DNA of 64,000 nt from Salegentibacter sp. 24 (GCF_004362395.1 NZ_SNWE01000008.1:1-64000), one strand, 5' to 3'; shown: positions 49,377-57,790, counted from the stretch's first letter. Notes: generated from the sequence alone by a model not told the origin. Numbers and translations: made by a program.

Positions 49377-50135
49377 ATGAAATTAAAAATAAAGCTTTTC
49401 AGTTTATTTGTCTTGTTATTTTCCTTAGGAAGTCTAACTGCCCAGGAAACTTCGGTTATGGTAAGAGCATTGGCGAAGGACGCGAAATTCATTGGAAGCT
49501 CCATTGGAGGCGCAAAAATTGTTATCAGGAATGCCCAAACAGGAGAAATCCTTGATCAGGGCTTAACTTCCGGAAGCACGGGTAATACCAAGCTAATTGT
49601 TGAAACTCCACAAAAACGCTATTCCCGGCTGACCGATGAGAAAACCGCCGGGTTTAAAGCGGAATTAGATATAGACAAACCTACATTTATAGAGGTGGAG
49701 GCCCAAGCTCCTTTTAATAAAAAGCAGGCCAGGGTGGTTTCCACCACCCAACTCTGGGTAATCCCAGGAAAGGATATAACCGGCGACGGAGTAATACTGG
49801 AAGTCCCGGGATTCGTGGTTGATATACTCTCCCCCCAAACCCATGAGCGTATAAAATCTACAGAGGAAATCGATCTGAAAGCCAATATAGTAATGATGTG
49901 CGGTTGTCCTGTAACCGAAGAAGGCATTTGGGATGCCAATCAATATGAAGTAAAAGCAATTATAGATTCGCAAGAAACCAAAAGCAAAGAAGTGACTCTA
50001 AATCCTACCCAGAAGCCAAGTACATTTACTGCACAAACGAAATTAGAAAAAGGATATCACACCATCACAATCTATGCTTTTGATCCTCTCACCGGAAATA
50101 CCGGGGTCGATAAAACCAATATAGTGGTAAATTAG
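49377..50135 (+). CDS. Exported protein with an MCGCP motif, unknown function
   Basis: From the Met at 49377 it has 252 aa: signal peptide MKLKIKLFSLFVLLFSLGSLTAQ, then two beta-rich modules. The first (~25-110) resembles a regulatory-like sandwich (IRNAQTGEILDQGLTSGS). The second (~130-252) has IDLKANIVMMCGCPVTEEGI, where the two Cys are the only cysteines of the mature protein, and ends in an Ig-like module (HTITIYAFDPLTGNTG). A CxC pair next to Met could bind copper or form a disulphide; that is speculative. It lies 41 nt after the transpeptidase and may be co-transcribed. Earlier in-frame starts (49338, 49362) would lengthen the signal peptide. Confidence 0.6.
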   Translation: MKLKIKLFSLFVLLFSLGSLTAQETSVMVRALAKDAKFIGSSIGGAKIVIRNAQTGEILDQGLTSGSTGNTKLIVETPQKRYSRLTDEKTAGFKAELDIDKPTFIEVEAQAPFNKKQARVVSTTQLWVIPGKDITGDGVILEVPGFVVDILSPQTHERIKSTEEIDLKANIVMMCGCPVTEEGIWDANQYEVKAIIDSQETKSKEVTLNPTQKPSTFTAQTKLEKGYHTITIYAFDPLTGNTGVDKTNIVVN

Positions 50136-50210
50136 ATAATCTCGTGAAGAGTGTCTGTAGCCTTTACAAAGTAGGTGCTTGATAAGCAGATGACATACTA
50201 TTTAATAACA

Positions 50211-50252
50211 AAACCCTGAACCTAAAAGTTTAAACTTTCAAATTCAGGGTTT
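50211..50252 (-). terminator. Hairpin between convergent genes, probable terminator
   Basis: AAACCCTGAA and TTCAGGGTTT form a 10-bp stem. The 22-nt interior contains the palindrome AAAGTTTAAACTTT. On the minus strand TTTTGTTATT follows, so it may end the trp/bTHX transcript, and on the plus strand it may help end the upstream gene. Confidence 0.6.
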
Positions 50253-50273
50253 CCAGACGTAGTCAACTTACAA

Positions 50274-50408
50274 CTACTCTAATTCTTTCTTTTCCTGTTG
50301 GGCCATAGTGGTTGGTTTAACCTTAAACTTTTTACGTTTAGGGCGTAATCTTCCATGGGTACCAATAGCAATTTTTCCTCGTTTTGTTTTTTTGTCTCCA
50401 CGACCCAT
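50274..50408 (-). CDS. Small ribosomal subunit protein bTHX
   Basis: A 44-aa basic protein, MGRGDKKTKRGKIAIGTHGR followed by LRPKRKKFKVKP, and so on. The N-terminal GxGDKKTKRGKI is the hallmark of bTHX, the tiny 30S subunit protein first seen in Thermus and widespread in Bacteroidota, which binds 16S rRNA near the head of the subunit. It is too short to be picked up by usual length cut-offs. It lies 3 nt after a 47-aa gene and downstream of trpA, so it may be partly expressed from the trp operon. Confidence 0.9.
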   Translation of the reverse strand: MGRGDKKTKRGKIAIGTHGRLRPKRKKFKVKPTTMAQQEKKELE

Positions 50409-50411
50409 AAA

Positions 50412-50555
50412 TTACTTTTTATTTTGTTGGTCTTTTATGGTTTTTTCGTCGATATCCACTTTATTAGTATCAACATCACGGTTTCCTATTTCATTCAAAG
50501 GATCTGAATCCTTATCTTTTCTTTTTTTCTTATTTTCTTCAATTGGGCCTCCCAT
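50412..50555 (-). CDS. Small charged protein, 47 aa, unknown function
   Basis: A 47-aa frame beginning MGGPIEENKKKRKDKDSDPL and ending in DEKTIKDQQNKK. It is hydrophilic with alternating basic and acidic stretches, and probably disordered. It starts 79 nt after the trpA stop and ends 3 nt before the bTHX start, so the tight coupling to bTHX supports it being real. I recognise no family. A ribosome-associated role is only a guess from the neighbour. Confidence 0.55.
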   Translation of the reverse strand: MGGPIEENKKKRKDKDSDPLNEIGNRDVDTNKVDIDEKTIKDQQNKK

Positions 50556-50634
50556 AATTGTATTGTTTTTTGATTCACTTACTAAGATAAGAAATATGAT
50601 CCATAAGGACTCCCAAGAGGATGTTAGAATTTGG

Positions 50635-51402
50635 TTAAACCGGCCTAATAGTTTTCACAAAATCGCTTATTTTATTTTTTCCATTGTGGTTAAGATGTTT
50701 AATAAATGCCGAACCAATAATTGCACCTTTTGAAAATTCAGTGGCCTGGTTAAAGGTTTCTTCATCGCTTATTCCAAAACCAACCACCTGGGGATTCTGA
50801 AGTTTCATTTCTGAAATTCTTTGGAAATATTTTCTTGTTTCTGGGCTAAACCCTGAAGTTGAACCAGTAACACTTGCAGTGCTCACCATATAAATGAAAC
50901 CATCGGAAACCGAATCTATAAAACGGATTCGTTCCTCCGATGTTTGTGGGGTAATCAGGAATATATTTTGGATTCCATTTTCTTCAAAAATAGATCTATA
51001 CTCTTCATTATAAACATCCACAGGGAGATCGGGAATTATTAGTCCGTCAATGCCTGTTTCTCCACATTTTTTACAGAATTTCTCCACCCCATATTGAAGA
51101 ATAGGATTAAAGTAACCCATAATAATCAATGGAATTTTCACAGACTGCCTTATCCCACTTAGTTGTTCAAAGAGTTTATTAGTGGTCATTCCGCTTTTAA
51201 GCGCCTTGGTAGAGCTTTCCTGAATAGTAGGTCCATCGGCTAGGGGATCGCTAAAGGGTAAGCCAATTTCTATAAAATCAATCCCATTTCTTTCTAATTC
51301 CTGGATAATAGAAACCGTATCATCGGTTTCAGGATAACCCGCTGTGAAGTATATAGAGAGCAGTTTATGGTCTTCCTGAAGTTTTTTATTTATTCTGTTC
51401 AT
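50635..51402 (-). CDS. trpA: Tryptophan synthase alpha subunit
   Basis: A 255-aa TIM barrel that cleaves indole-3-glycerol phosphate. Catalytic residues are Glu45 (FIEIGLPF) and Asp56 (DPLADGPT). The segment YMVSTASVTGSTSG is the phosphate-binding/loop 6 region. The start at 51402 (MNRINKKL) gives the normal family start; six more upstream residues from 51420 are unlikely. It is the last enzyme gene of the trp operon, 124 nt after trpB. Confidence 0.96.
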   Translation of the reverse strand: MNRINKKLQEDHKLLSIYFTAGYPETDDTVSIIQELERNGIDFIEIGLPFSDPLADGPTIQESSTKALKSGMTTNKLFEQLSGIRQSVKIPLIIMGYFNPILQYGVEKFCKKCGETGIDGLIIPDLPVDVYNEEYRSIFEENGIQNIFLITPQTSEERIRFIDSVSDGFIYMVSTASVTGSTSGFSPETRKYFQRISEMKLQNPQVVGFGISDEETFNQATEFSKGAIIGSAFIKHLNHNGKNKISDFVKTIRPV

Positions 51403-51526
51403 ATTTAATAAGCTTATCAATCATTATTCTGAAATTCAGAATCAAAGTTGTTCTAATTACCATTTAGAGAGCATCACCCCTTCAATCTTTTTTATATTCC
51501 AATCTGTAAGTTACGAGTCCAGGTTC

Positions 51527-52708
51527 CTATAAACCAAAATAGTCGATATACGTACTCAAATCCTTGTCTCCACGTCCCGAAAGATTGATCACTACGATAT
51601 CATCTTTTTTAAACTTTCGATCCTCGAAAATCGCCAGGGCGTGAGAAGTTTCTATTGCCGGTATGATGCCTTCAAGTTTTGCCAGTTCAAGGCCGGCATC
51701 CATTGCTGCTTTATCGGTTATTGAAATAAATTCACCGCGGCCACTTCTAAATAAATTGGCATGCATAGGACCAACTCCCGGATAATCTAGACCGGCGGAA
51801 ATAGAATAGGGTTCTGTAATCTGACCGTCATCGGTTTGCATAAGCAGGGTTTTACTGCCGTGTATAATTCCTTCTTTTCCCAACGCCGAGGTAGCAGCGC
51901 TTTCCCCACTTTGTATACCTTTTCCTGCAGCTTCAACAGCGATAATGCCGACATCGGGATTGTCCAGATAATGAAAATAAGCACCTGCGGCGTTGCTTCC
52001 GCCACCTACACAGGCCACAACATAATCAGGGTTTTCACGATTTTCCTTTTCTTTTAATTGGATTTTAATTTCCTCAGAAATTATCGCCTGGAACCGGGCT
52101 ACCATATCAGGATAGGGATGGGGCCCAACAACAGAACCGATAATATAATGCGTATCAAGGGGATTATTAATCCAATCCCGAATCGCTTCGTTGGTGGCAT
52201 CTTTCAAGGTTCGGCTTCCCGATTTTGCAGGCACCACTGTAGCACCTAACATTTTCATTCGGGCTACATTCGGGGCCTGTCGCTCAATATCAATCTCGCC
52301 CATATAAACGATACATTCAATGCCCATCAGCGCGCAAACAGTAGCGGTAGCAACTCCGTGTTGCCCTGCACCGGTTTCAGCGATAATTCGGTCTTTACCC
52401 AAGCGTTTAGCCATTAAAATCTGGCCAACCGTATTGTTCACCTTATGTGCACCGGTATGGCAAAGATCCTCTCGTTTTAGGTAAATTTTTGTCCCGTATT
52501 TTTTGCTAAAACGTTCCGCATAATAAAGCGGGGTAGGGCGTCCCACATAATCTCGCAATAAAGCTTTAAATTCTTTCTGAAAAGATTCCTCTTTCATAAT
52601 ATCCAGGTACTGCGAACGCAATTCCTCTACATTTGGATAGAGCATTTCCGGGATAAAAGCCCCGCCAAAATCACCGTAATATCCTTTTTCGTTAGCCTGA
52701 TAGCTCAT
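51527..52708 (-). CDS. trpB: Tryptophan synthase beta subunit
   Basis: A 393-aa PLP enzyme joining indole and serine to give tryptophan. PLP-binding Lys89 in [17 protein letters not shown], the phosphate-binding GGGSNA ([13 protein letters not shown]), and the EAAGKG substrate loop segment are present. Partner of the downstream trpA product. N-terminal [14 protein letters not shown] is typical of TrpB1. Confidence 0.97.
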   Translation of the reverse strand: MSYQANEKGYYGDFGGAFIPEMLYPNVEELRSQYLDIMKEESFQKEFKALLRDYVGRPTPLYYAERFSKKYGTKIYLKREDLCHTGAHKVNNTVGQILMAKRLGKDRIIAETGAGQHGVATATVCALMGIECIVYMGEIDIERQAPNVARMKMLGATVVPAKSGSRTLKDATNEAIRDWINNPLDTHYIIGSVVGPHPYPDMVARFQAIISEEIKIQLKEKENRENPDYVVACVGGGSNAAGAYFHYLDNPDVGIIAVEAAGKGIQSGESAATSALGKEGIIHGSKTLLMQTDDGQITEPYSISAGLDYPGVGPMHANLFRSGRGEFISITDKAAMDAGLELAKLEGIIPAIETSHALAIFEDRKFKKDDIVVINLSGRGDKDLSTYIDYFGL

Positions 52709-52795
52709 TTTTATTTATTTTATTTAAATCCAAACCCCAGTATAACAAACCTTGCAGAAGGACCTATACTGGCTTGCTGCAAATTCACTAATTTT

Positions 52796-53446
52796 CTAAT
52801 TAAATTCCTTGAGGAATCCTTCCAGATTCTCAATGTTTTTTTGCCCTGGTTGATCTTCAAATTTACTGTTTACATCAATAGCGTATAACAAATTATCCTT
52901 TCCCTTTTTTAAAAAATAAGTTTGAAGTTCTTTGATTTCTTCAACTTCTTGAGGGCCTATTCCCCCGCTTAAAAAAAATGGTCTGTTTGAAGGATAATTT
53001 TTTAAAATCTCCCAGTTGAAAGTGATTCCATTTCCTCCTTTATTTTTGCCTTTAGTGTCAAAAAGGAAGTAATCAATCACATTTTCAAAATCCTTTAAAA
53101 GTTTAAAGTCGAAATCATCATTCGCCGAAAACACTTTGATTATCTCCACCGGGGTTTGTGTGAAAAGTATTTTCAATTCTGCACAAAATGCGGCACTTTC
53201 CTCTCCGTGGAGTTGAATTGCATTGAGATCGTGTTTCTTAACTTTCTCTAAAATAACATCGATAGCTTCATTGACAAAAACTCCGGTTTTCTTTATTTTT
53301 GAAGGAATTTCTGGAATTTCAGCATCAAAATGGCGTGGCGTCTTTTTATAAAATATAAAGCCCATATAGTCTGGCTGTAGCCGTGCGACTTTACTGATAT
53401 TTTCGGGATTTTTCATCCCACATATTTTTAACTTTAAGTTTTTCAT
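52796..53446 (-). CDS. trpF: Phosphoribosylanthranilate isomerase
   Basis: A 216-aa TIM barrel. The general-base Cys9 lies in KICGMKNPENI, the general-acid aspartate in YAIDVNSKFE, and the phosphate loops in LSGGIGPQEVEE. It converts phosphoribosylanthranilate to CdRP. It is a separate gene, not fused to trpC as in enterobacteria. Confidence 0.95.
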   Translation of the reverse strand: MKNLKLKICGMKNPENISKVARLQPDYMGFIFYKKTPRHFDAEIPEIPSKIKKTGVFVNEAIDVILEKVKKHDLNAIQLHGEESAAFCAELKILFTQTPVEIIKVFSANDDFDFKLLKDFENVIDYFLFDTKGKNKGGNGITFNWEILKNYPSNRPFFLSGGIGPQEVEEIKELQTYFLKKGKDNLLYAIDVNSKFEDQPGQKNIENLEGFLKEFN

Positions 53447-53564
53447 TGGATTATCTCATTGACATTTCTCACCTATAGAACTTATGTTTAAAAGGATTTT
53501 CGTCCTTGTTTGGTTCAAGCAGAATATCTTTCAGCTTTGAGAAAACATATTGCCTGAAATAAAT

Positions 53565-54356
53565 TTAAGGTGATGTGCTTAATTTTTTCACGAAGGCTGT
53601 TGCAGCCTTGCCGGGATTACTGGTTTTCATAAAATTCTCACCGATCAAAAATCCTTTATAGCCGTATTGCTGTAAATCTTTAATTGTTTCCACCGAACTT
53701 ATTCCGCTTTCTGAAACCTTTACAAACTCTTCAGGGATCTTTTTCGAAAGCTCTTTACTGATATCGGTACTTACTTCAAATGTCTTTAAGTTTCGGTTGT
53801 TTACCCCCAGCATATCCAGGCTGGGCATAATGGATTTTTTTAATTCATCTTCGTTATGCACTTCTAATAAAACCTCCAGACCAAGGCTTTGTGCAAATTC
53901 TGAAAACTTCTTTATTTGTTTGTTTTCCAAAACCGCCGCGATCAGCAGAATAACATCTGCGCCATGGGCTTTTGCTTCCAGGATTTGATACTCATCAATA
54001 ATAAATTCTTTTCGCAGCAAGGGCAGCTTTACCGCTGCACGGGCGTAAAGTAAATCGTCTAAAGATCCTCCAAAATATTTGCCATCGGTAAGTACGGACA
54101 TTCCTGAGATACCGGCATCTTCATAACCTTTAGCAACGTCTTCAACATTTAGATCCTGGTTGATTACTGATTTTGATGGAGAACGTCTTTTGTGCTCCGC
54201 AATTATTCCGGTTTTACTAGCTTTGAGCTTTTGGCCTAAGGAAATGGTTTGGCGCTTAAAAAGTTCCGCCTTTTCTAATTGCGAAATGGGAACTACAAGT
54301 TTTTTTAAAACCAGTTCTTTGTGTTTATCTGCTATGATTTTATCTAAGATGTTCAT
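53565..54356 (-). CDS. trpC: Indole-3-glycerol-phosphate synthase
   Basis: A 263-aa TIM barrel closing the indole ring. It has the N-terminal ILDKIIADKHKELVLKK extension and the active-site segments IIAEHKRRSPSKSVI (catalytic Glu/Lys), LLRKEFIIDEYQI, LLEVHNEDEL, LGVNNRNLKTFEV and KVSESGISS. Lies 118 nt upstream of trpF. Confidence 0.96.
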   Translation of the reverse strand: MNILDKIIADKHKELVLKKLVVPISQLEKAELFKRQTISLGQKLKASKTGIIAEHKRRSPSKSVINQDLNVEDVAKGYEDAGISGMSVLTDGKYFGGSLDDLLYARAAVKLPLLRKEFIIDEYQILEAKAHGADVILLIAAVLENKQIKKFSEFAQSLGLEVLLEVHNEDELKKSIMPSLDMLGVNNRNLKTFEVSTDISKELSKKIPEEFVKVSESGISSVETIKDLQQYGYKGFLIGENFMKTSNPGKAATAFVKKLSTSP

Positions 54357-54461
54357 TCTTCTGTTATGTATCTCGGTTTTTTGCTTTTGAACCTTGTTGT
54401 GATCTTAATGAAGATCAGTATCCTGCTTAAAAGTTTGCCTATGCGAATTCCCGGAGATGGT

Positions 54462-55454
54462 TTATTTGCTCAGTTCCTGCAATTTTTCCAGGGCTTTTAA
54501 AGCTTTCCCCGAATTTATAGATTCCCGGGCAGTTTCAAAACCTTCCAGAGCACTAATTTGTTTGGTAGTAGCTATGGCCATTCCCGCGTTGGCACAAACT
54601 ACATCGTTTTGTGCTTTGGTGCCTTTTCCTTTTAAAATATTCACAAAAATTTCAGCTGAACTTTCAATAGAACCACCACCTGCAATTTCTTCCTGTTTTA
54701 AAGGTTCCACTCCAAAATCTTCCGGACTCAACATTCCTTCGGAATTATTGGAGATAGTTTTAGTCTTTCCGGTTAGTGAAATTTCATCATAGCCATCCAA
54801 AGCGTGTAAAATAGTAAAATTCTTATCGGTGTTTTGATATAAATAGCCATACATCCTGGCCAACTCCAGGTTAAATACGCCTACTAACTGATTTTTCGGA
54901 AAAGCAGGGTTAACCATTGGGCCCAGCATATTAAAAAAGGTTTTTACCGCAAGAGATTTCCTGATTGGAGCCACGTTTTTCATAGCTGGATGGAATAGGG
55001 GAGCGTGCAAAACGCAAATTCCAGCTTCTGAAATACATTTTTCGAGAAAGCCTTCATCCTTGCTAAATTTAATTCCAAGGCTTTCCATAACATTGGAACT
55101 ACCGCTTACCGACGAGACCCCGTAGTTTCCGTGTTTTGCTACATTTACCCCCGCTCCGGCAGTCACAAAAGAAGAAGTGGTTGAAATATTAAAGGTGTTT
55201 TTACCATCGCCTCCTGTTCCGCAAAGGTCTATGGGATTATAATCACTTAGATCAATGGCCACACATAGTTCCAAAAGGGCATCTCGAAAACCTTCGAGTT
55301 CTTCTATTGTAATGCTACGCATCATATAGACCGTAAGAAATGCCGCGATCTGACTTTCGTTGTACTCCCCATTAGAAATACTGAAAAGCGCTTGTTTAGC
55401 CTCATCCTTTGAGATGGTTTCGTGGTTGATAAGCCTGTTTAACAATTCCTTCAT
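54462..55454 (-). CDS. trpD: Anthranilate phosphoribosyltransferase
   Basis: A 330-aa class IV phosphoribosyltransferase. PRPP-binding loop LCGTGGDGKNTFNIST, then AKHGNYGVSSVSGSSNVMES and a metal-binding GYDEISLTG. It transfers anthranilate onto PRPP. It starts 3 nt after trpG and is not fused to it. Confidence 0.96.
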   Translation of the reverse strand: MKELLNRLINHETISKDEAKQALFSISNGEYNESQIAAFLTVYMMRSITIEELEGFRDALLELCVAIDLSDYNPIDLCGTGGDGKNTFNISTTSSFVTAGAGVNVAKHGNYGVSSVSGSSNVMESLGIKFSKDEGFLEKCISEAGICVLHAPLFHPAMKNVAPIRKSLAVKTFFNMLGPMVNPAFPKNQLVGVFNLELARMYGYLYQNTDKNFTILHALDGYDEISLTGKTKTISNNSEGMLSPEDFGVEPLKQEEIAGGGSIESSAEIFVNILKGKGTKAQNDVVCANAGMAIATTKQISALEGFETARESINSGKALKALEKLQELSK

Positions 55455-55457
55455 AAC

Positions 55458-56024
55458 TTAAATGTTTACCCAATTCTGAATCATTTTTTTTCCGTCCGGG
55501 GTTAACACAGACTCGGGATGAAACTGCACCCCACGTACGTCATATTCCCGGTGCCGAAGCGACATAATTTGTCCCTTTTCATCATATGAAGTGGCTTCTA
55601 AAGAATCGGGGAGTTCTTTTAAAACCACCCAGGAATGATAACGACCTACCTTCATCGTTTTGGGCAAGTCTTTAAAAAGCGGCTCGTCATCGACACAAAG
55701 TTCCATATTAGTGGCAATGCCGTGAAAAACCGATTCCAAATTACCTAACTTTCCACCGAAAACTTCTCCTATTGCCTGTTGGCCAAGGCAAACTCCCAGG
55801 ATACTCTTTGAGGATGCGTATTTTTCAATAATGGGTTTTAAAAGGCCTGCTTCATCAGGAATCCCAGGGCCGGGGGAGAGAAGAATCTTATCGTATTTTT
55901 CTACGTCTTCCAGTTCCAGTTGGTCGTTCCTAATTACTGTAACCTCACAATCCAATTCTTCGAGATAATGTACAAGGTTGTACACAAAGGAATCGTAATT
56001 ATCTATAACTAATATTTTTTTCAT
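55458..56024 (-). CDS. trpG: Anthranilate synthase glutamine amidotransferase subunit
   Basis: A 188-aa class I glutamine amidotransferase giving ammonia to TrpE. Catalytic Cys79 in LGVCLGQQAIGEVFG, and the His/Glu pair in GVQFHPESVLT. It may also serve p-aminobenzoate synthase (PabA role), as in many bacteria with one copy. Starts 37 nt after the trpE stop. Confidence 0.95.
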   Translation of the reverse strand: MKKILVIDNYDSFVYNLVHYLEELDCEVTVIRNDQLELEDVEKYDKILLSPGPGIPDEAGLLKPIIEKYASSKSILGVCLGQQAIGEVFGGKLGNLESVFHGIATNMELCVDDEPLFKDLPKTMKVGRYHSWVVLKELPDSLEATSYDEKGQIMSLRHREYDVRGVQFHPESVLTPDGKKMIQNWVNI

Positions 56025-56061
56025 TCTACCTGGTGTGAATTTAAATTTAATTTTCTAGAGT

Positions 56062-57456
56062 TTAAATATCTTCAGCAATCCCCAGTGCCTTGGTCAAGGC
56101 TCCGAGTTTATTGTAAACTTCCTGTAATTCGTTTTCCTCTACCGATTCAGAAACCACACCGGCACCTGCCTGGTAATGTAACTGGTGATTTTTACTCACA
56201 AAAGAGCGGATAATGATCGCGTGGTTGAAGTTGCCATGGAAATCCATAAACCCAATGGCGCCGCCATAGGCATCACGGTTGACATTTTCGTATTGTTCTA
56301 TAAGTTTCATAGCACTATGTTTGGGCGCTCCACTTAAAGTTCCTGCTGGAAAAGTATCAGCCACTACCTGCATAGTAGGCGTTTTTGGATCTTTAGTACC
56401 GGTAACTTTACTTACCAAATGGATCACGTGCGAGAAGAACTGAATTTCCCGGTATTTCTCCACTTTTACATTGCTACCGTGCCGACTAAGATCGTTTCTA
56501 GCCAAATCTACCAGCATCACATGTTCTGCATTTTCCTTTTCATCAGCAGCAAGTTTTTTGGCTAATTCAGCGTCTTCTTCATCGTTCCCGGTACGTTTGA
56601 AGGTGCCGGCAATTGGATGAATTTCTGCCTGGCCGTCCTGGACTACTAATTGGGCTTCAGGAGAACTTCCGAATATTTTAAAGTTTCCGTAATCGAAATA
56701 AAAAAGGTATGGGGAAGGATTTACGCTGCGTAAAGCTCTGTAAACATTGAATTCATCACCTTTGAATTTTTGTGAAAACCGGCGAGAAAGCACAATTTGA
56801 AAAACATCCCCGCGATAGCAGTGTTTTTTGCCAAGCCTTACATTTTCCCTGAATTCTTCATCCGTTAGATTTGAAACAGGTGCTTCCTGGCGTTCAAAAT
56901 TATAGGTGGCGAAATTCTTAACCTTTAGCAGTTGCTCAATTTCAGCGATTTTGGAATCAGTATCATAGCTGTGATCAAAAATATAAGCTTCGTTGTTGAA
57001 ATGATTTATGGCAATAATATTTTGATAAACTGCGTAGTAAATATCCGGAAGTTTAAGATCACCATTTCGCTTTTTAATCTCCAGGTCTTCGAAATACCTT
57101 ACCCCATCGTAAGCTATATAACCAAAAAGCCCGTTATTAATGAATTTAAAATCAGAGACTTCAGTCTTGAATTGTTTGGCGAAGTCCTGGATCTTAAGTG
57201 GCACATTTACTCCAGGGTTAATTTCAGTACTATTTTTATTTCCGTCAGGGAAAACTTCCGTAATAATTTCATTTTGAATCTTAATGGAAGCGATGGGATT
57301 ACAGCAAATATATGAGAAACTATTATCGTTAGCGTGGTAATCGCTACTTTCAAGCAACAGGCTGTTGGGGTACTTGTCTCGCACCTTAAGGTAAACACTT
57401 ACAGGGGTAATGGTGTCGGCAAGAAGCTTTTTATAGGTGGTGGTTAGTTGGTACAT
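56062..57456 (-). CDS. trpE: Anthranilate synthase component I
   Basis: A 464-aa chorismate-binding enzyme making anthranilate, the committed step. The N-terminal segment SLLLESSD contains the LLES tryptophan-feedback motif. The catalytic half has GDVFQIVLSRRFSQKF, IHPIAGTFKRTG, HVMLVDLARNDLSR, FPAGTLSGAPK and YGGAIGFMDFHGN. It is the first structural gene, preceded by a transcription attenuator, so it is controlled both by feedback and by charged tRNA-Trp. Confidence 0.97.
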   Translation of the reverse strand: MYQLTTTYKKLLADTITPVSVYLKVRDKYPNSLLLESSDYHANDNSFSYICCNPIASIKIQNEIITEVFPDGNKNSTEINPGVNVPLKIQDFAKQFKTEVSDFKFINNGLFGYIAYDGVRYFEDLEIKKRNGDLKLPDIYYAVYQNIIAINHFNNEAYIFDHSYDTDSKIAEIEQLLKVKNFATYNFERQEAPVSNLTDEEFRENVRLGKKHCYRGDVFQIVLSRRFSQKFKGDEFNVYRALRSVNPSPYLFYFDYGNFKIFGSSPEAQLVVQDGQAEIHPIAGTFKRTGNDEEDAELAKKLAADEKENAEHVMLVDLARNDLSRHGSNVKVEKYREIQFFSHVIHLVSKVTGTKDPKTPTMQVVADTFPAGTLSGAPKHSAMKLIEQYENVNRDAYGGAIGFMDFHGNFNHAIIIRSFVSKNHQLHYQAGAGVVSESVEENELQEVYNKLGALTKALGIAEDI

Positions 57457-57471
57457 AAAATATTTTTTTCC

Positions 57472-57495
57472 GTCACTCCCGCAAAAGCGTGAGTC
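57472..57495 (+). repeat. REP-like repeat, left arm
   Basis: GTCACTCCCGCAAAAGCGTG followed by AGTC. It resembles the GTCATTCC-x-GC...GC-GGAATC palindromic repeats scattered through Flavobacteriaceae genomes and is imperfectly inverted relative to 57530-57555. Confidence 0.6.
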
Positions 57496-57529
57496 AAATT
57501 AATTTATTTTTCTGATCTGTTTCTTATTA

Positions 57530-57555
57530 GGAATTCCTGCCTTGGCAGAAATGAC
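57530..57555 (-). repeat. REP-like repeat, right arm
   Basis: Read on the minus strand it is GTCATTTCTGCCAAGGCAGG followed by AATTCC, similar to the left arm at 57472-57495. With the left arm it makes an 84-nt inverted pair (a REP doublet or small MITE) between the trp terminator and trpE. Confidence 0.6.
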
Positions 57556-57566
57556 AAAAATTTCAT

Positions 57567-57598
57567 AAAAAAAAGGCCTGTCGTGAGACAAGCCTTTT
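57567..57598 (-). terminator. Attenuator terminator of the trp operon
   Basis: On the minus strand AAAAGGC-T-TGTC pairs with GACA-G-GCCTTTT (12 bp including one T-G wobble) around a TCAC loop, followed by a run of eight U counted from the end of the stem. It lies 30 nt after the leader-peptide stop and 111 nt before trpE. The loop plus the first bases of the 3' arm (TCACGAC) can pair instead with GTCGTGA at the leader stop codon. Confidence 0.9.
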
Positions 57599-57627
57599 GT
57601 ATGAATTTATACTATAGCGATGTTACT

Positions 57628-57684
57628 TCACGACGTTTGACGTAAATTATTCCACCACCAGGTATTTGATATTCTGTTTTTCAT
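57628..57684 (-). CDS. trpL: trp operon leader peptide
   Basis: An 18-aa ORF, MKNRISNTWWWNNLRQTS, with three consecutive Trp codons (57652-57660). It starts just downstream of a good promoter and ends 30 nt before an intrinsic terminator in front of trpE. Ribosome stalling at the UGG codons when charged tRNA-Trp is scarce would leave the GTCGTGA segment at 57628-57634 free to pair with the terminator loop and 3' arm and so allow read-through. Ribosomes reaching the stop would cover it and allow termination. The ATG lies about five bases after the -7 box, so translation is probably leaderless. Confidence 0.88.
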   Translation of the reverse strand: MKNRISNTWWWNNLRQTS

Positions 57685-57689
57685 TAGTC

Positions 57690-57720
57690 CAAAGATAGGA
57701 AGCATATTTAAATAAACAAG
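57690..57720 (-). promoter_or_regulatory. Promoter of the trp operon
   Basis: On the minus strand CTTG (57717-57720) and TATCTTTG (57690-57697) are separated by exactly 19 nt, the canonical Bacteroidota -33/-7 layout. Transcription would start within about 57684-57688, at or just before the trpL ATG. Confidence 0.8.
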
Positions 57721-57738
57721 TGAAATTTCTAAAAAGAA

Positions 57739-57769
57739 AGCCGGAAAAGCAATTTTAACTTTTCCGGCT
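57739..57769 (-). terminator. Intrinsic terminator of the marR-yceI operon
   Basis: AGCCGGAAAAG pairs perfectly with CTTTTCCGGCT (11 bp, 9-nt loop). On the minus strand TTCTTTTT follows. It ends the upstream operon 20 nt before the trp promoter begins. Confidence 0.9.
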
Positions 57770-57790
57770 GGAATTGTGCAATTCCACTAA

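Noticed and set aside
50308-50733. 141-codon plus-strand frame opposite bTHX and trpA
   Set aside because: Composition is that of antisense DNA. The minus strand carries bTHX, a short protein and the trpA 3' end here.
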